Notes: generated by a model from the sequence alone, not told the origin. A stretch of 25,743 nucleotides of DNA from Erysipelotrichaceae bacterium (GCA_019415435.1 DXZE01000028.1:1-25743), one strand, 5' to 3'. Shown: positions 14,828-22,738, counted from the stretch's first letter. Numbers and translations: made by a program.

Positions 14828-14882
14828 AAAAAGAGGGCAACAAACCTCGCGACACAAAGGTCGTTTTTTTTATTGTCCTCTT
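14828..14882 (-). promoter_or_regulatory. Attenuator-like terminator in the pyrG leader
   Basis: On the minus strand, AAGAGGACAA (14882-14873) pairs with TTGCCCTCTT (14840-14831; one A-C mismatch), followed by a T run. The stem encloses an A8 tract (14871-14864) and a small hairpin CGAC-CTTTGT-GTCG. It sits between the promoter and the ribosome binding site. In Bacillus, pyrG is controlled by a CTP-sensed leader terminator; a role here is inferred from position. Confidence 0.55.
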
Positions 14883-14892
14883 AGACATGAAG

Positions 14893-14921
14893 ATTATAGT
14901 TCGATGTGTAAATACGCGCAA
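14893..14921 (-). promoter_or_regulatory. pyrG promoter
   Basis: -35 TTGCGC (14921-14916), a 17-nt spacer and a perfect -10 TATAAT (14898-14893) on the minus strand. The predicted start is about 5-7 nt downstream, near GTCTAAGAGG, so the 5' end of the RNA would be the left arm of the leader hairpin. The remaining gap up to 15116 shows no gene or motif that I can support. Confidence 0.65.
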
Positions 14922-15115
14922 CAGGAAATTTCTGTAAAACGCAGAAAGTTAAATGTAAAACTAACGTCTGCTTACGATATACCAAAGCAGAAATAAGTCT
15001 TACGCAAAATTTTCAGACTCGTTTTCCGCTTCCTTTCATAGTGCTTTGATGATCTCTGCACATGCATATATTACTCCATAATACGTGCGATATCAGTGCT
15101 GAAATACTTCTAAAA

Positions 15116-15147
15116 TCTGTCATTTTACCGGCTATGTAAAACACAGA
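15116..15147 (-). terminator. Possible terminator of the methionine operon
   Basis: Just after the merR stop on the minus strand, CTGTgTTTTAC - ATAGCCG - GTAAAAtgACAG followed by ATTTTAG. The stem is AT-rich and the T run is short, so it is a modest candidate. Confidence 0.4.
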
Positions 15148-15150
15148 AGC

Positions 15151-15486
15151 CTATTCATATTCTTCTGTAAGTTCTTTGATTCTGTTCATCTGTTCCTGCA
15201 TGACATCTGCATCTTTTTTCATTCTGGATAAAGCCTGTTTTAATATCATCAAAAGATCTGCCTCAGGATCATCAAGCAGACTTCTGATTTCGATGATCTG
15301 AAGAACAGCCTTGCGATATTGAATAATCTCTTTCAGTCTGATGATCTCTTCATCACCATATTTTTTATACTGCAGTTTTCCATCTCTGCGCAATGGTTCT
15401 AAAAGATGAATACGGTCATAGTAGAACAATGTCTTTCTTGAGACACCGATCATTGCGCATACTTCTTTTACAGAATATACAGGCAT
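15151..15486 (-). CDS. MerR-family transcriptional regulator
   Basis: 111 aa. The N-terminal winged helix-turn-helix is typical of MerR proteins (YSVKEVCAMIGVSRKTLFYYD, then IHLLEP and a KYGDEEI stretch). A C-terminal helix (about 85-110) should form the dimerisation coiled coil. There is no Cys-rich effector loop or large ligand domain, so the signal is not evident. It is the last gene of the methionine operon, 45 bp after the msrA fusion. The ribosome binding site is poor. It may regulate the operon or respond to oxidative or methionine stress (inference). Confidence 0.85.
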   Translation of the reverse strand: MPVYSVKEVCAMIGVSRKTLFYYDRIHLLEPLRRDGKLQYKKYGDEEIIRLKEIIQYRKAVLQIIEIRSLLDDPEADLLMILKQALSRMKKDADVMQEQMNRIKELTEEYE

Positions 15487-15531
15487 GACTGCACTATACT
15501 TCTGTGACGCGCGGAACAGTCAATACAGTAA

Positions 15532-16413
15532 TCAACGATGATGATTCAGTTTCTTTACTTCTTCAATTTCAACTCTGGTTATATGACAATACCCATCAGG
15601 ATTCTTTGTCAGATAATCCTGATGATATTCTTCTGCTTCATAGAAACAGGATAAAGGTTTCAATTCCACATAGAATACCAGATACTTTTTCTTTTCTTCT
15701 TCAAACTTCTTTTCAATAACTGGTTTTAAGGATTCATCCCGATAATAGACACCCGTCTGGTATTGGCTGCCTGAATCATTAGCCTGACCATTCTTCCGGG
15801 TTGGATCAATGCACAGAAAGTAAGCTTTTAATACGGTTTCTGTAGAAACAACTGAAGGATCATAGGTTACTCTGACTGTTTCTCTGAACCCTGTCTCATT
15901 ACGGCATATCTCTTCATAAGTCGGATTTAAAGTATTGCCATTGGCATAACCTGTCTTAGTCTCTGTAACACCATCTAACACCTTAAAAACACGTTCCATG
16001 CCCCAGAAACATCCACCCGCAAGATACAGTACTTTCTTACCTGCCGGATGATAGTCATCATCCTTTCTTGTCTCTGCTTTCTGATGAACATAATACACAG
16101 AATCCTCATCACTTAGAGTAATAGAATATCCATTATGCTCCAATACATGCTTTGCCTGATCGTTATGCTTATCAATTCTTGCATGAATATAGCGTACATT
16201 ATAAGTATCATGAAGATATGGTGTTAAAAGATATAAACCATTTGAGGCGTAATGTTTCTTTCTGTCCTCTTCATGAATTTCAAAGGTAATGGAGAAAGCA
16301 TCTGTATCTTTATGTGCTTTTAAGGAACCAGCCGGTTTGCCATCATGTTCAATGATGTATGTATCTCCATCTTTCAGGATACCTTCAAGCTTGTTTTCTA
16401 ATATCTTTTCCAT
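15532..16413 (-). CDS. msrA: Peptide methionine sulfoxide reductase MsrA with N-terminal GNAT-like domain
   Basis: 293 aa. Residues from about 125 on are MsrA: the catalytic motif GCFWG, TYEEICRNETGFRETVRVTYD, SGSQYQTGVYY and AEEYHQDYL. It reduces methionine-S-sulfoxide in proteins or as free amino acid. Residues 1 to about 115 resemble a small GNAT acetyltransferase fold: a beta-rich start (YIIEHDGKPAGSL) and a late ARIDKHNDQAKHVLEHNGY segment like the acetyl-CoA domain's C-terminal helix. Whether this domain is catalytically active is unclear. MsrA alone is usually 150-210 aa, so the extension is extra. It follows metI in the T-box operon after a short hairpin (16436-16452). The ATG at 16413 has an AAAGAG site. 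Confidence 0.9.
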   Translation of the reverse strand: MEKILENKLEGILKDGDTYIIEHDGKPAGSLKAHKDTDAFSITFEIHEEDRKKHYASNGLYLLTPYLHDTYNVRYIHARIDKHNDQAKHVLEHNGYSITLSDEDSVYYVHQKAETRKDDDYHPAGKKVLYLAGGCFWGMERVFKVLDGVTETKTGYANGNTLNPTYEEICRNETGFRETVRVTYDPSVVSTETVLKAYFLCIDPTRKNGQANDSGSQYQTGVYYRDESLKPVIEKKFEEEKKKYLVFYVELKPLSCFYEAEEYHQDYLTKNPDGYCHITRVEIEEVKKLNHHR

Positions 16414-16431
16414 AAATCATCTCTTTCAATA

Positions 16432-16456
16432 AAGGCCTGTCCATTGGACAGGTCTT
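16432..16456 (-). other. Hairpin between metI and msrA
   Basis: Stem CCTGTCC / GGACAGG (16436-16442 and 16446-16452, loop of 3) followed on the minus strand by CTTTATT. It may be a weak terminator that lowers expression of msrA and merR relative to the transporter genes. Confidence 0.45.
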
Positions 16457-16462
16457 GTAAGT

Positions 16463-17110
16463 TTATGCGGACTTTTTCTTGTACAGAACGTTTCCTATAC
16501 CCTGTACAAGCTGTACGAATACAATCAGCATCAGAGAAGTCACAATCAGATAATTAATATCATATCGCTGATATCCCTTACGGATAGCGACATCACCAAG
16601 ACCACCGCCGCCGATTGTACCAGCCATAGCGGAAGCACCAACCATGTTGATGATCAGAAGAATGACACCATTGATTAAACGCGGTACAGATTCCTTGAAA
16701 TAAACTCTGAAGATTATCTGCATATCTGTAGCACCAAATGACTTGGCAGCTTCAATGACACCCGGATCTGTTTCACGCAATGCATTTTCAAATACACGGG
16801 CAATGAATGGAATCGCATATGCAGTTAATGGAACAATTGCGGCTGCCGTACCGATAGACTTACCGGCAATGGCACGGGTTACCGGAATCATGATAACCAT
16901 CAGAATGATGAATGGGAAAGAACGGAATACATTGACAATAACATCCAGAATTCCATAGACAACCCGGTTAGGCTTTAATCCATCCGGTGCTGTTAATGTC
17001 AGGATAACCGCCGGAATGAAGCCGATGATAACTGCAATCAGGGTTGAGAAGAAAACCATAATCAGGGTTTCTACAGAAGCCTTAGAAATAACACTCCACA
17101 TATCCTGCAT
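16463..17110 (-). CDS. metI: Methionine ABC transporter permease
   Basis: 215 aa integral membrane protein with about five hydrophobic segments; forms the MetNI channel with the ATPase encoded upstream. The EAA loop that contacts MetN is clear (EAAKSFGATDMQIIFRV), and GGGLGDVAIRKGYQRYD is typical of MetI near the C-terminus. The ATG at 17110 is 1 bp after the metN stop, and its GGGAGG ribosome binding site lies within the end of metN, so the two are translationally coupled. Confidence 0.95.
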   Translation of the reverse strand: MQDMWSVISKASVETLIMVFFSTLIAVIIGFIPAVILTLTAPDGLKPNRVVYGILDVIVNVFRSFPFIILMVIMIPVTRAIAGKSIGTAAAIVPLTAYAIPFIARVFENALRETDPGVIEAAKSFGATDMQIIFRVYFKESVPRLINGVILLIINMVGASAMAGTIGGGGLGDVAIRKGYQRYDINYLIVTSLMLIVFVQLVQGIGNVLYKKKSA

Positions 17111-17111
17111 A

Positions 17112-18074
17112 TCACAGTACCTCCCACTTTACCTGTTTCTTATCAAGATACTCTAATACCTTGAACTTGTCTTTTTCATCAACATTAATGACAAGACTTC
17201 CATAGACATTCTCACGGAAATCTTCAAGTTTGCCCCAGCAGATAGAGAAGTCAATATTGAGTTCTCTTGCCATCTCTGTAATAACTGGTTCATCGGATGT
17301 TTCATCCATGAAGAACAGCTGGATATTCAATCCCTTGTCTGGCAATATCTGTCCATCTTCACCAAGGAATGCCTTGATATCCCTGCTTGGATGTACGAAT
17401 AATTCTTCCGGCCTGCCTTCCGCAAGAACAACACCATGCTTTATGAAAGCTACTCTTTCACAAATCTGCTTTACGACTTCCATCTGATGCGTAACAACAA
17501 CAATTGTGATGCCTAACTCATCATGTACTTTCTGCAATAAAGCAAGAATTTCCTTGGTAATACGTGGGTCAAGGGCTGATGTTGCTTCATCACACAACAG
17601 AATCTTAGGATCATTGACTAAGGCTCTTGCGATCGCAACTCTCTGTTTCTGACCACCGGATAATTCAGCAGTTTTTGCATGAAGCTTATCGCTTAAACCA
17701 ACGAGATTCACCAGATCTTCGATCTTCTTCTTTGACTCTGGTGTATTAGGATTAATACCCCAGAAACGCATTGGCAGAGCAACATTGTCATAGACATCTA
17801 ATCTCTGTAACAAATTGAAGTTCTGGAAGATCATCCCCATATCCTTACGCAGGTTTCTGAGATTCTTCTTATCTCTGTCTACTGACTTTCCATCAACAAT
17901 AATGGAACCGGAATCATAAGGCTCCAGACCATTAATGCATCTTAACAAGGTAGATTTACCGGCACCGGACTGACCGATAATGCCATAAATCTCTCCTTCA
18001 TTGATATGAATGTTAATATCCTTGAGGACTTCCAGATCCCCGAAACTCTTTCTTACATTTACCAGATCTATCAT
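17112..18074 (-). CDS. metN: Methionine ABC transporter ATP-binding protein
   Basis: 320 aa. Nucleotide-binding domain with Walker A GQSGAGKST, Q-loop MIFQNFNLL, signature LSGGQKQRVAIARAL, Walker B ILLCDEATSALD and H-loop VVVTHQ. After about residue 245 follows a C-terminal NIL-type domain (LNIQLFFMDETSDEPVI), the part that binds cytoplasmic methionine and inhibits transport in E. coli MetN. The length fits. It is preceded by a stable hairpin after the second binding-protein gene and coupled to metI. Confidence 0.96.
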   Translation of the reverse strand: MIDLVNVRKSFGDLEVLKDINIHINEGEIYGIIGQSGAGKSTLLRCINGLEPYDSGSIIVDGKSVDRDKKNLRNLRKDMGMIFQNFNLLQRLDVYDNVALPMRFWGINPNTPESKKKIEDLVNLVGLSDKLHAKTAELSGGQKQRVAIARALVNDPKILLCDEATSALDPRITKEILALLQKVHDELGITIVVVTHQMEVVKQICERVAFIKHGVVLAEGRPEELFVHPSRDIKAFLGEDGQILPDKGLNIQLFFMDETSDEPVITEMARELNIDFSICWGKLEDFRENVYGSLVINVDEKDKFKVLEYLDKKQVKWEVL

Positions 18075-18102
18075 ATGCTGCTCCGTTTCTATTCATAATA
18101 CA

Positions 18103-18132
18103 ACCGTACGGAGACAATCATCTCTGTACGGT
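18103..18132 (-). other. Stable intercistronic hairpin between the second metQ-like gene and metN
   Basis: 12-bp arms 18103-18114 and 18121-18132 (ACCGTACaGAGA / TCTCcGTACGGT, one G-U pair) around a 6-nt loop. No T run follows on the minus strand, so it is more likely an mRNA-stabilising or processing element than a terminator. It could keep binding-protein mRNA in excess over metN-metI. Confidence 0.6.
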
Positions 18133-18158
18133 ATCTTTACTGCTTTACCTGGTTAAGC

Positions 18159-19085
18159 TCAGTTACCATCTTTAGCTGTGTAGATGCCCATTGGTTCGAT
18201 ATGAACGCCTACTGCAGCGGCAAGGTGAAGACCATTGGAATCGTTCTGATCATTCATGTAAGTCAGTGTCTGGAAATAGTTAGCGTCAAGAGAACCTTCT
18301 TCCAGAGCTGTATTAGGAGTTACATAATCTGTGAATGTCTGAACATCAAGCTTCCAGCCTGCATCTTCCAGAATACCTGCAACAACGTTATTCAGAATTT
18401 CAGCATGAGGTACTTCTGTAGCACCTACTGTGATTGTGTTATCAGACTTGTCAGATGGTGCCTTTACACCTTCAGACTTTACTTCGTTGCCATTTTCATC
18501 AATGAAGGAAGGAATTACAGATCCCTTGTAGTTATCGTTGATGTAATCTTCAACCTTCTGGTCTGTAACAGCGGCTACTAATGCCTTTGTCTTTTCAGAA
18601 TCAAGCTTATCCTGTTCTACAACGATGAAGTTTGTACGGTTGATCTTGCCCTGTGTATCAAAGTCTTCAATTTCGATAGCAGGATGCTTGTCTGGTAAAC
18701 CAGCTTCCAGAGCGTAGTTGCCATTAACAACTGCGATGTCATAGTCTTCCAGAGATCTTGCGACCTGAGCTGCTTCAACCGGTACAATCTCATACTTATG
18801 TGGATTCAGCTTGTCATTGCCATTGAATGTTGTCTCTGTTACATAGTCATCTGTACCAGGATCTTCTAACAGTCCCTTGTTTACAAGAAGTCTTAATGCA
18901 CGGTCCAGGTTATCCGCATCATTTGGAACACCAATGGATGCACCGTCCCTGATGTCGGACAGACTCTTGATTGTGTCAGATGATGAAGATGATGCTGTGC
19001 TGCCGGACCTGGCTGTGGATGATGAGCATCCTGCTAATGCGATTGCGAGTGCTGCTGCTGCGATTGTTCTTACTGCCTTTTTCAT
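18159..19085 (-). CDS. Circularly permuted MetQ-like lipoprotein (methionine-binding)
   Basis: 308 aa. The lipoprotein signal ends in LAGC (Cys20), followed by a Ser-rich linker. The MetQ halves are swapped relative to the neighbour at 19104-19964. Residues 39-194 (SLSDIRDGASIGVPND, VVNGNYALEAGL, NDNYKGSVIPSF) match residues 125-276 of that MetQ, and residues 216-305 (TITVGATEVPHAEIL, EEGSLDANYFQT, VHIEPMGIYTAK) match its residues 35-124. A new linker of about 20 residues joins the old C-terminus to the old N-terminus. Each half occurs once, in one uninterrupted frame with a good ribosome binding site (GGAGGAAAAGAAA), so it is not a simple fusion or a frameshift artefact. It probably binds methionine or a relative at the membrane surface and feeds MetNI. 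Function is inferred. Confidence 0.9.
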   Translation of the reverse strand: MKKAVRTIAAAALAIALAGCSSSTARSGSTASSSSSDTIKSLSDIRDGASIGVPNDADNLDRALRLLVNKGLLEDPGTDDYVTETTFNGNDKLNPHKYEIVPVEAAQVARSLEDYDIAVVNGNYALEAGLPDKHPAIEIEDFDTQGKINRTNFIVVEQDKLDSEKTKALVAAVTDQKVEDYINDNYKGSVIPSFIDENGNEVKSEGVKAPSDKSDNTITVGATEVPHAEILNNVVAGILEDAGWKLDVQTFTDYVTPNTALEEGSLDANYFQTLTYMNDQNDSNGLHLAAAVGVHIEPMGIYTAKDGN

Positions 19086-19103
19086 TTTCTTTTCCTCCGT
19101 TTT

Positions 19104-19964
19104 TTATTTGTTTATAGGATTGCCATCGCCATCGGTGAATGCCGGAATAACAGATCCTTCATAATTCTTTTCAATATAATCTTTTACTTCATCTGACTGT
19201 AATGCCTTGATAAGTTCCTTTGTCTTATCTGTATTTTCATTGCCTTCTCTTACAACCAGATAGTTGATGTAATAGTGAGCGTCTTCACCATCTGCCTCTT
19301 CAGCAAATAATGCATCCTTGGATGGGTTCAGATCAGCTTCCAATGCATAGTTGCCATTGATGACAGCGCCATCAACATCATCTAATACTCTTGTTAAGTT
19401 AGCCGCATCCTGTTCAGAGAATTCATAGTGATGCGGGTTGGACGATATGTTTGTCAGATCATACAGATCATCTGTATCTTCAAGTTCGATTAGTCCATTA
19501 TCTGCCAGAAGCTTTAATGCACGTGACTCATTGGATCCATCATTTGGAATAGCAATTGTGGCACCATCTTTCAGATCATCCAGAGATGAAATCTTCTTGG
19601 AATAGAATCCCATTGGTTCCAGATGAATGCCGGCTGCTGCTTTCAGATGCAGGCCTCTTTCTTCATTTTCCTCATCCATGTAACGGATTGTCTGGAAATA
19701 GTTAGCGTCAAGTGATCCTTCATCTACAGCGGTGTTCGGCTGGGTGTAATCATTAAAGACTGTAACCTTCAGTGTGTACCCGTCTTTTTCAACCAGATCT
19801 TTTACAACATCATTGAGGATCTGGGCATGCGGTACTTCCGTAGCTCCAATCTCAATGGTTTTGTCATCTGCCTTTGCCGTGCTGCCTGAAGCAGATGAGG
19901 AGCATCCTGCAAGTCCTATTGCAAGTGCTGCTGCAGCGAGTGTCCGGATAATCTTTTTTGACAT
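19104..19964 (-). CDS. metQ: Methionine-binding lipoprotein MetQ
   Basis: 286 aa, family-typical length and domain order. The signal peptide ends in LAGC (lipidated Cys21), then IEIGATEVPHAQIL, DEGSLDANYFQT, GIHLEPMGFYS, VINGNYALEA and NYEGSVIPAF, all characteristic of the NlpA/MetQ family. It captures methionine outside the cell for MetNI. It is the first gene after the T-box leader, with a strong ribosome binding site (GGGAGGAAAG). The next gene starts 18 bp after its stop and has a similar leader and signal peptide at both DNA and protein level, which supports tandem duplication. Confidence 0.96.
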   Translation of the reverse strand: MSKKIIRTLAAAALAIGLAGCSSSASGSTAKADDKTIEIGATEVPHAQILNDVVKDLVEKDGYTLKVTVFNDYTQPNTAVDEGSLDANYFQTIRYMDEENEERGLHLKAAAGIHLEPMGFYSKKISSLDDLKDGATIAIPNDGSNESRALKLLADNGLIELEDTDDLYDLTNISSNPHHYEFSEQDAANLTRVLDDVDGAVINGNYALEADLNPSKDALFAEEADGEDAHYYINYLVVREGNENTDKTKELIKALQSDEVKDYIEKNYEGSVIPAFTDGDGNPINK

Positions 19965-20020
19965 TTTCTTTCCTCCCTTTTTTCTTGTCCTGAAAAGGGA
20001 ACCAGGGTGTGTATAGAAAC

Positions 20021-20064
20021 AAAAAACTACGCCCCGAGCTGATTGATCAGCTATAAGGGCGTAG
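20021..20064 (-). terminator. T-box regulatory terminator
   Basis: Stem CTACGCCC / GGGCGTAG (20064-20057 and 20034-20027) extended by an inner stem AGCTGAT/ATCAGCT, followed by six T. It competes with the T-box antiterminator. Confidence 0.85.
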
Positions 20065-20300
20065 TATTGCGCTGTACCACCTTATGTTCAAAATAATCTC
20101 ACGATTACTTCCTCTTCAGGTACGACTGAATAAATCAGATATACCCTATGCCTGTAACGGGGCCACCCGTCATGACCTACATTATCGATCATGCGGCTCC
20201 AGGACCATCTTTACCTGACTTTTCCTTATCCTCTTTCACCAATACAAGGACTCTCTTGAAAGTTCCGATCAGGTTACTCTTCCCTTCATTGCTTTTATGA
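20021..20300 (-). promoter_or_regulatory. T-box leader, methionine-specific
   Basis: The conserved T-box sequence AAGGTGGTACAGCG lies at 20083-20070, just ahead of a terminator. Stem I elements upstream are AGAGAG (20256-20251), GGTGAAAG (20240-20233), and a specifier loop with AGTAA on the 5' side and AAAGATGG on the 3' side. This gives AUG (Met) at 20208-20206 as the specifier codon, which fits the downstream methionine transport genes. Uncharged tRNA-Met is expected to stabilise the antiterminator and switch the operon on. The 5' boundary is approximate. A weak promoter (TTGCAT-N16-TAAACT) may lie near 20305-20333. Confidence 0.9.
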
Positions 20301-20395
20301 CACTTAGTTTACTCCCGGATTTTTTTAATGCAACCGGAAAGCGAAAAGAATGTGATATCTATTTTATTGTTTTTTTAATTTTTATGAAAACTTTT

Positions 20396-21241
20396 TCATT
20401 GGATGAATCCTAATGTGCAGAAGACCAAAACGATGATACCTAGAATAATACGATATACACCGAATATCTTGAAGTCGTGCTTGCGGATATACTGCATCAG
20501 ATATCTGATCGCAATAACCGATACGATAAATGCTGTAATCATACCGACTAATAAAACGATGATGCTTGCGGAAGTGGCCGGGAAATCAGCCTTGATAATC
20601 TTTAATAAAGATGCACCAAACATGACCGGAATCGCCATATAGAAGGAAAACTCTGCGGCTGTACCTCTGTTAAAGCCAAGTAATGTAGCACCCAGGATTG
20701 TAGAACCGGATCTGGATGTACCTGGTATTAAGGCAAGCATCTGGAACATACCGACTCCAAATGCTTTCTTATTTGTAATGTCACGGATTGTTTCTACAGT
20801 ATAGTAATGATTTCTGCTTTCCATCCATATAAAAAGAATACCGTAAACAATTAAAGCTACTGCAATAATCCAGGAAGCACTCATGACATTATCAATCCAG
20901 TCATTTAACAATACACCTGCTACACCAGCTGGAATACATGCAATGATAATCTTTCCCCATAAGCGCCAGATACTCTTTTTTTTAGAAGGTTTCAGCTTAG
21001 GGTTAAATGGATTCAGTTTATTCCAATAGAGTAATAAAACAGCTAAGATAGAGCCAAACTGAATTACTACCTTATACATATCCCAGAATTCAATATTGCT
21101 TTGTGCATCCTTAAACAGATTCAAAGGCATAAAAGAATTCATCAGAATCAAATGACCCGTAGAACTGATCGGCAGCCATTCGGTAATGCCCTGTACAATT
21201 CCATATAAAACCGACTTCAGAATATTCAGTAATAAATCCAT
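20396..21241 (-). CDS. uppP: Undecaprenyl-diphosphatase
   Basis: 281-aa polytopic membrane protein that dephosphorylates undecaprenyl diphosphate to recycle the peptidoglycan lipid carrier; overproduction gives bacitracin resistance in other bacteria. Both family signatures are present: GITEWLPISSTGHLIL (about 20-35) and PGTSRSGSTILGATLLGF, the phosphate-binding loop. The ATG at 21241 is preferred over the TTG at 21244; AAGGAGAGG lies at suitable distance. Extended -10 promoter upstream. Confidence 0.95.
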   Translation of the reverse strand: MDLLLNILKSVLYGIVQGITEWLPISSTGHLILMNSFMPLNLFKDAQSNIEFWDMYKVVIQFGSILAVLLLYWNKLNPFNPKLKPSKKKSIWRLWGKIIIACIPAGVAGVLLNDWIDNVMSASWIIAVALIVYGILFIWMESRNHYYTVETIRDITNKKAFGVGMFQMLALIPGTSRSGSTILGATLLGFNRGTAAEFSFYMAIPVMFGASLLKIIKADFPATSASIIVLLVGMITAFIVSVIAIRYLMQYIRKHDFKIFGVYRIILGIIVLVFCTLGFIQ

Positions 21242-21272
21242 CAATCGTCCTCTCCTTTATAAGACGTTTCGC

Positions 21273-21281
21273 ATTATATCA
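21273..21281 (-). promoter_or_regulatory. Extended -10 promoter for uppP
   Basis: TGATATAAT (21281-21273) on the minus strand, a perfect -10 with a TG extension, about 32 nt before the uppP ATG and close to the malQ stop. No clear -35. Confidence 0.5.
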
Positions 21282-21295
21282 CAGACAGATATCAT

Positions 21296-22738
21296 TTATC
21301 TGCCTGCATCCTTAACCGACTGTCTGATTTCTTCAATTCTCTTTTCAAATGCAGATAAATTCTGCATTCTCCATGTCCAGTTATTCTTTCCAACTGTACC
21401 AGGTAAATTGATTCGTGTACTTCCATTGCCATGAATCCAGTCACACATAGGGATAATCACCATATCTGCATTGGAATGCAAAGCATAGTCAATCATATCT
21501 GACACAAAAGAATGTTTTCTGTATCCATGGTTCCATAAATACTGGCGCATCTTATGTCTTTCAACAGAAGTATGTTTCTGATACCAGGCATACAAAGGAT
21601 CATTATCATGTGTACCTGTATAAACAAGCAGATGATCCCTGTCTTCTTCCATACCATCCGGATTAAATGAGAATTCAATTACTCTCATACCTCTGAAATG
21701 ATAATGATCCCTTAAAGTTAATACTTCTGCCCGAAGATCCCCTAAATCTTCCGCAATAATCTCAAGATCAGGAGCCACTTTAAATAATGTATCAAACAAG
21801 GCGTAGCCAGGTGCTTCTACCCATTCGCCATCTATGGCTGTAGGGCACGTTGCCTTGATCTTCCAGTATGTATCAAAGGCACGGAAATGATCGACTCTGA
21901 CAACATCAAACAATCTCTGTGTATAAGAAAGTCTTTCTATCCAGAATTTGAAATGATTTTTCTGCATATAATCCCAGTTATAAACAGGATTGCCCCATCT
22001 CTGACCCGTCTTACTGAAATAATCTGGTGGAACTCCTGCTATAAAATCAGGATGTCCATCTTTATCTAACAGGAAATTCTCTCTTGAAGCCCATACATCT
22101 GCAGAGTCTAAGCCTACATAGAAAGGCAGATCTCCCATAATCTCAATATCATGATCATTGGCATACTGCTTTAAATCCTTCCATTGTAAGAAAAGCATAT
22201 ATTGCAGAAATACCTGATACAAGATTTCATCTTCATACTGTTTCAGATCTATATTGCCTTCAATCGGTTCATTCTTCATGTCATCCGGCCATTCATTCCA
22301 GCAGACATTATTGTTTATTTTTCTGAACGTCATGAATACAGCATAGTTTCTTAACCATTCCTGAAAACTGAAAACCGTATAGTTCTGATCCGGCACAAAG
22401 TTATGCCAGGCTTCTCTTAAGTAAGGTTCTCTGAATTTTCTGACTGCTTCATAATCTATACGTTTTGCATTTCTGTAAAAAGAAGGTGCTTTATGATGGA
22501 GTAATCCTCTTTCATAAAGATCATCTAATGATATATACAGATCATCCATTGCATAAGAAGAGTATGGCTGGTATGGAGAATTGCCGTATCCAAGTGGATT
22601 TAAAGGCAGAATCTGCCATATCTTTAAACCTGTTTTGGATATCGCATCTATGAAGTGACAGGCTTCTTTACCAAAACTGCCGCATCCATGTCTTCCTGCA
22701 AGTGATGCCACTGGCATCAGTATTCCGGCTTTTTTCAT
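21296..22738 (-). CDS. malQ: 4-alpha-glucanotransferase (amylomaltase)
   Basis: 480 aa, GH77 family, the usual bacterial length. It transfers maltosyl and longer alpha-1,4-glucan units between oligosaccharides, yielding substrates for phosphorylase. Catalytic regions are visible: VRVDHFRAFDTYW (nucleophile Asp), IIAEDLGDL (acid/base Glu) and TGTHDNDPLYAW (transition-state Asp). The N-terminus (GILMPVASL, GCGSFG, QILPLNPLGYGNSPY) is typical. It is divergent from glycogen phosphorylase across a 143-bp promoter region, so both are likely part of one glycogen/maltodextrin breakdown module. The ATG at 22738 follows AAGGATG. Confidence 0.95.
   Translation of the reverse strand: MKKAGILMPVASLAGRHGCGSFGKEACHFIDAISKTGLKIWQILPLNPLGYGNSPYQPYSSYAMDDLYISLDDLYERGLLHHKAPSFYRNAKRIDYEAVRKFREPYLREAWHNFVPDQNYTVFSFQEWLRNYAVFMTFRKINNNVCWNEWPDDMKNEPIEGNIDLKQYEDEILYQVFLQYMLFLQWKDLKQYANDHDIEIMGDLPFYVGLDSADVWASRENFLLDKDGHPDFIAGVPPDYFSKTGQRWGNPVYNWDYMQKNHFKFWIERLSYTQRLFDVVRVDHFRAFDTYWKIKATCPTAIDGEWVEAPGYALFDTLFKVAPDLEIIAEDLGDLRAEVLTLRDHYHFRGMRVIEFSFNPDGMEEDRDHLLVYTGTHDNDPLYAWYQKHTSVERHKMRQYLWNHGYRKHSFVSDMIDYALHSNADMVIIPMCDWIHGNGSTRINLPGTVGKNNWTWRMQNLSAFEKRIEEIRQSVKDAGR

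Noticed and set aside
18159..19085. Explaining the permuted MetQ as a frameshift, pseudogene or simple duplication
   Set aside because: The frame is continuous from an intact lipoprotein signal to the stop, both halves keep conserved motifs, and each half is present only once.
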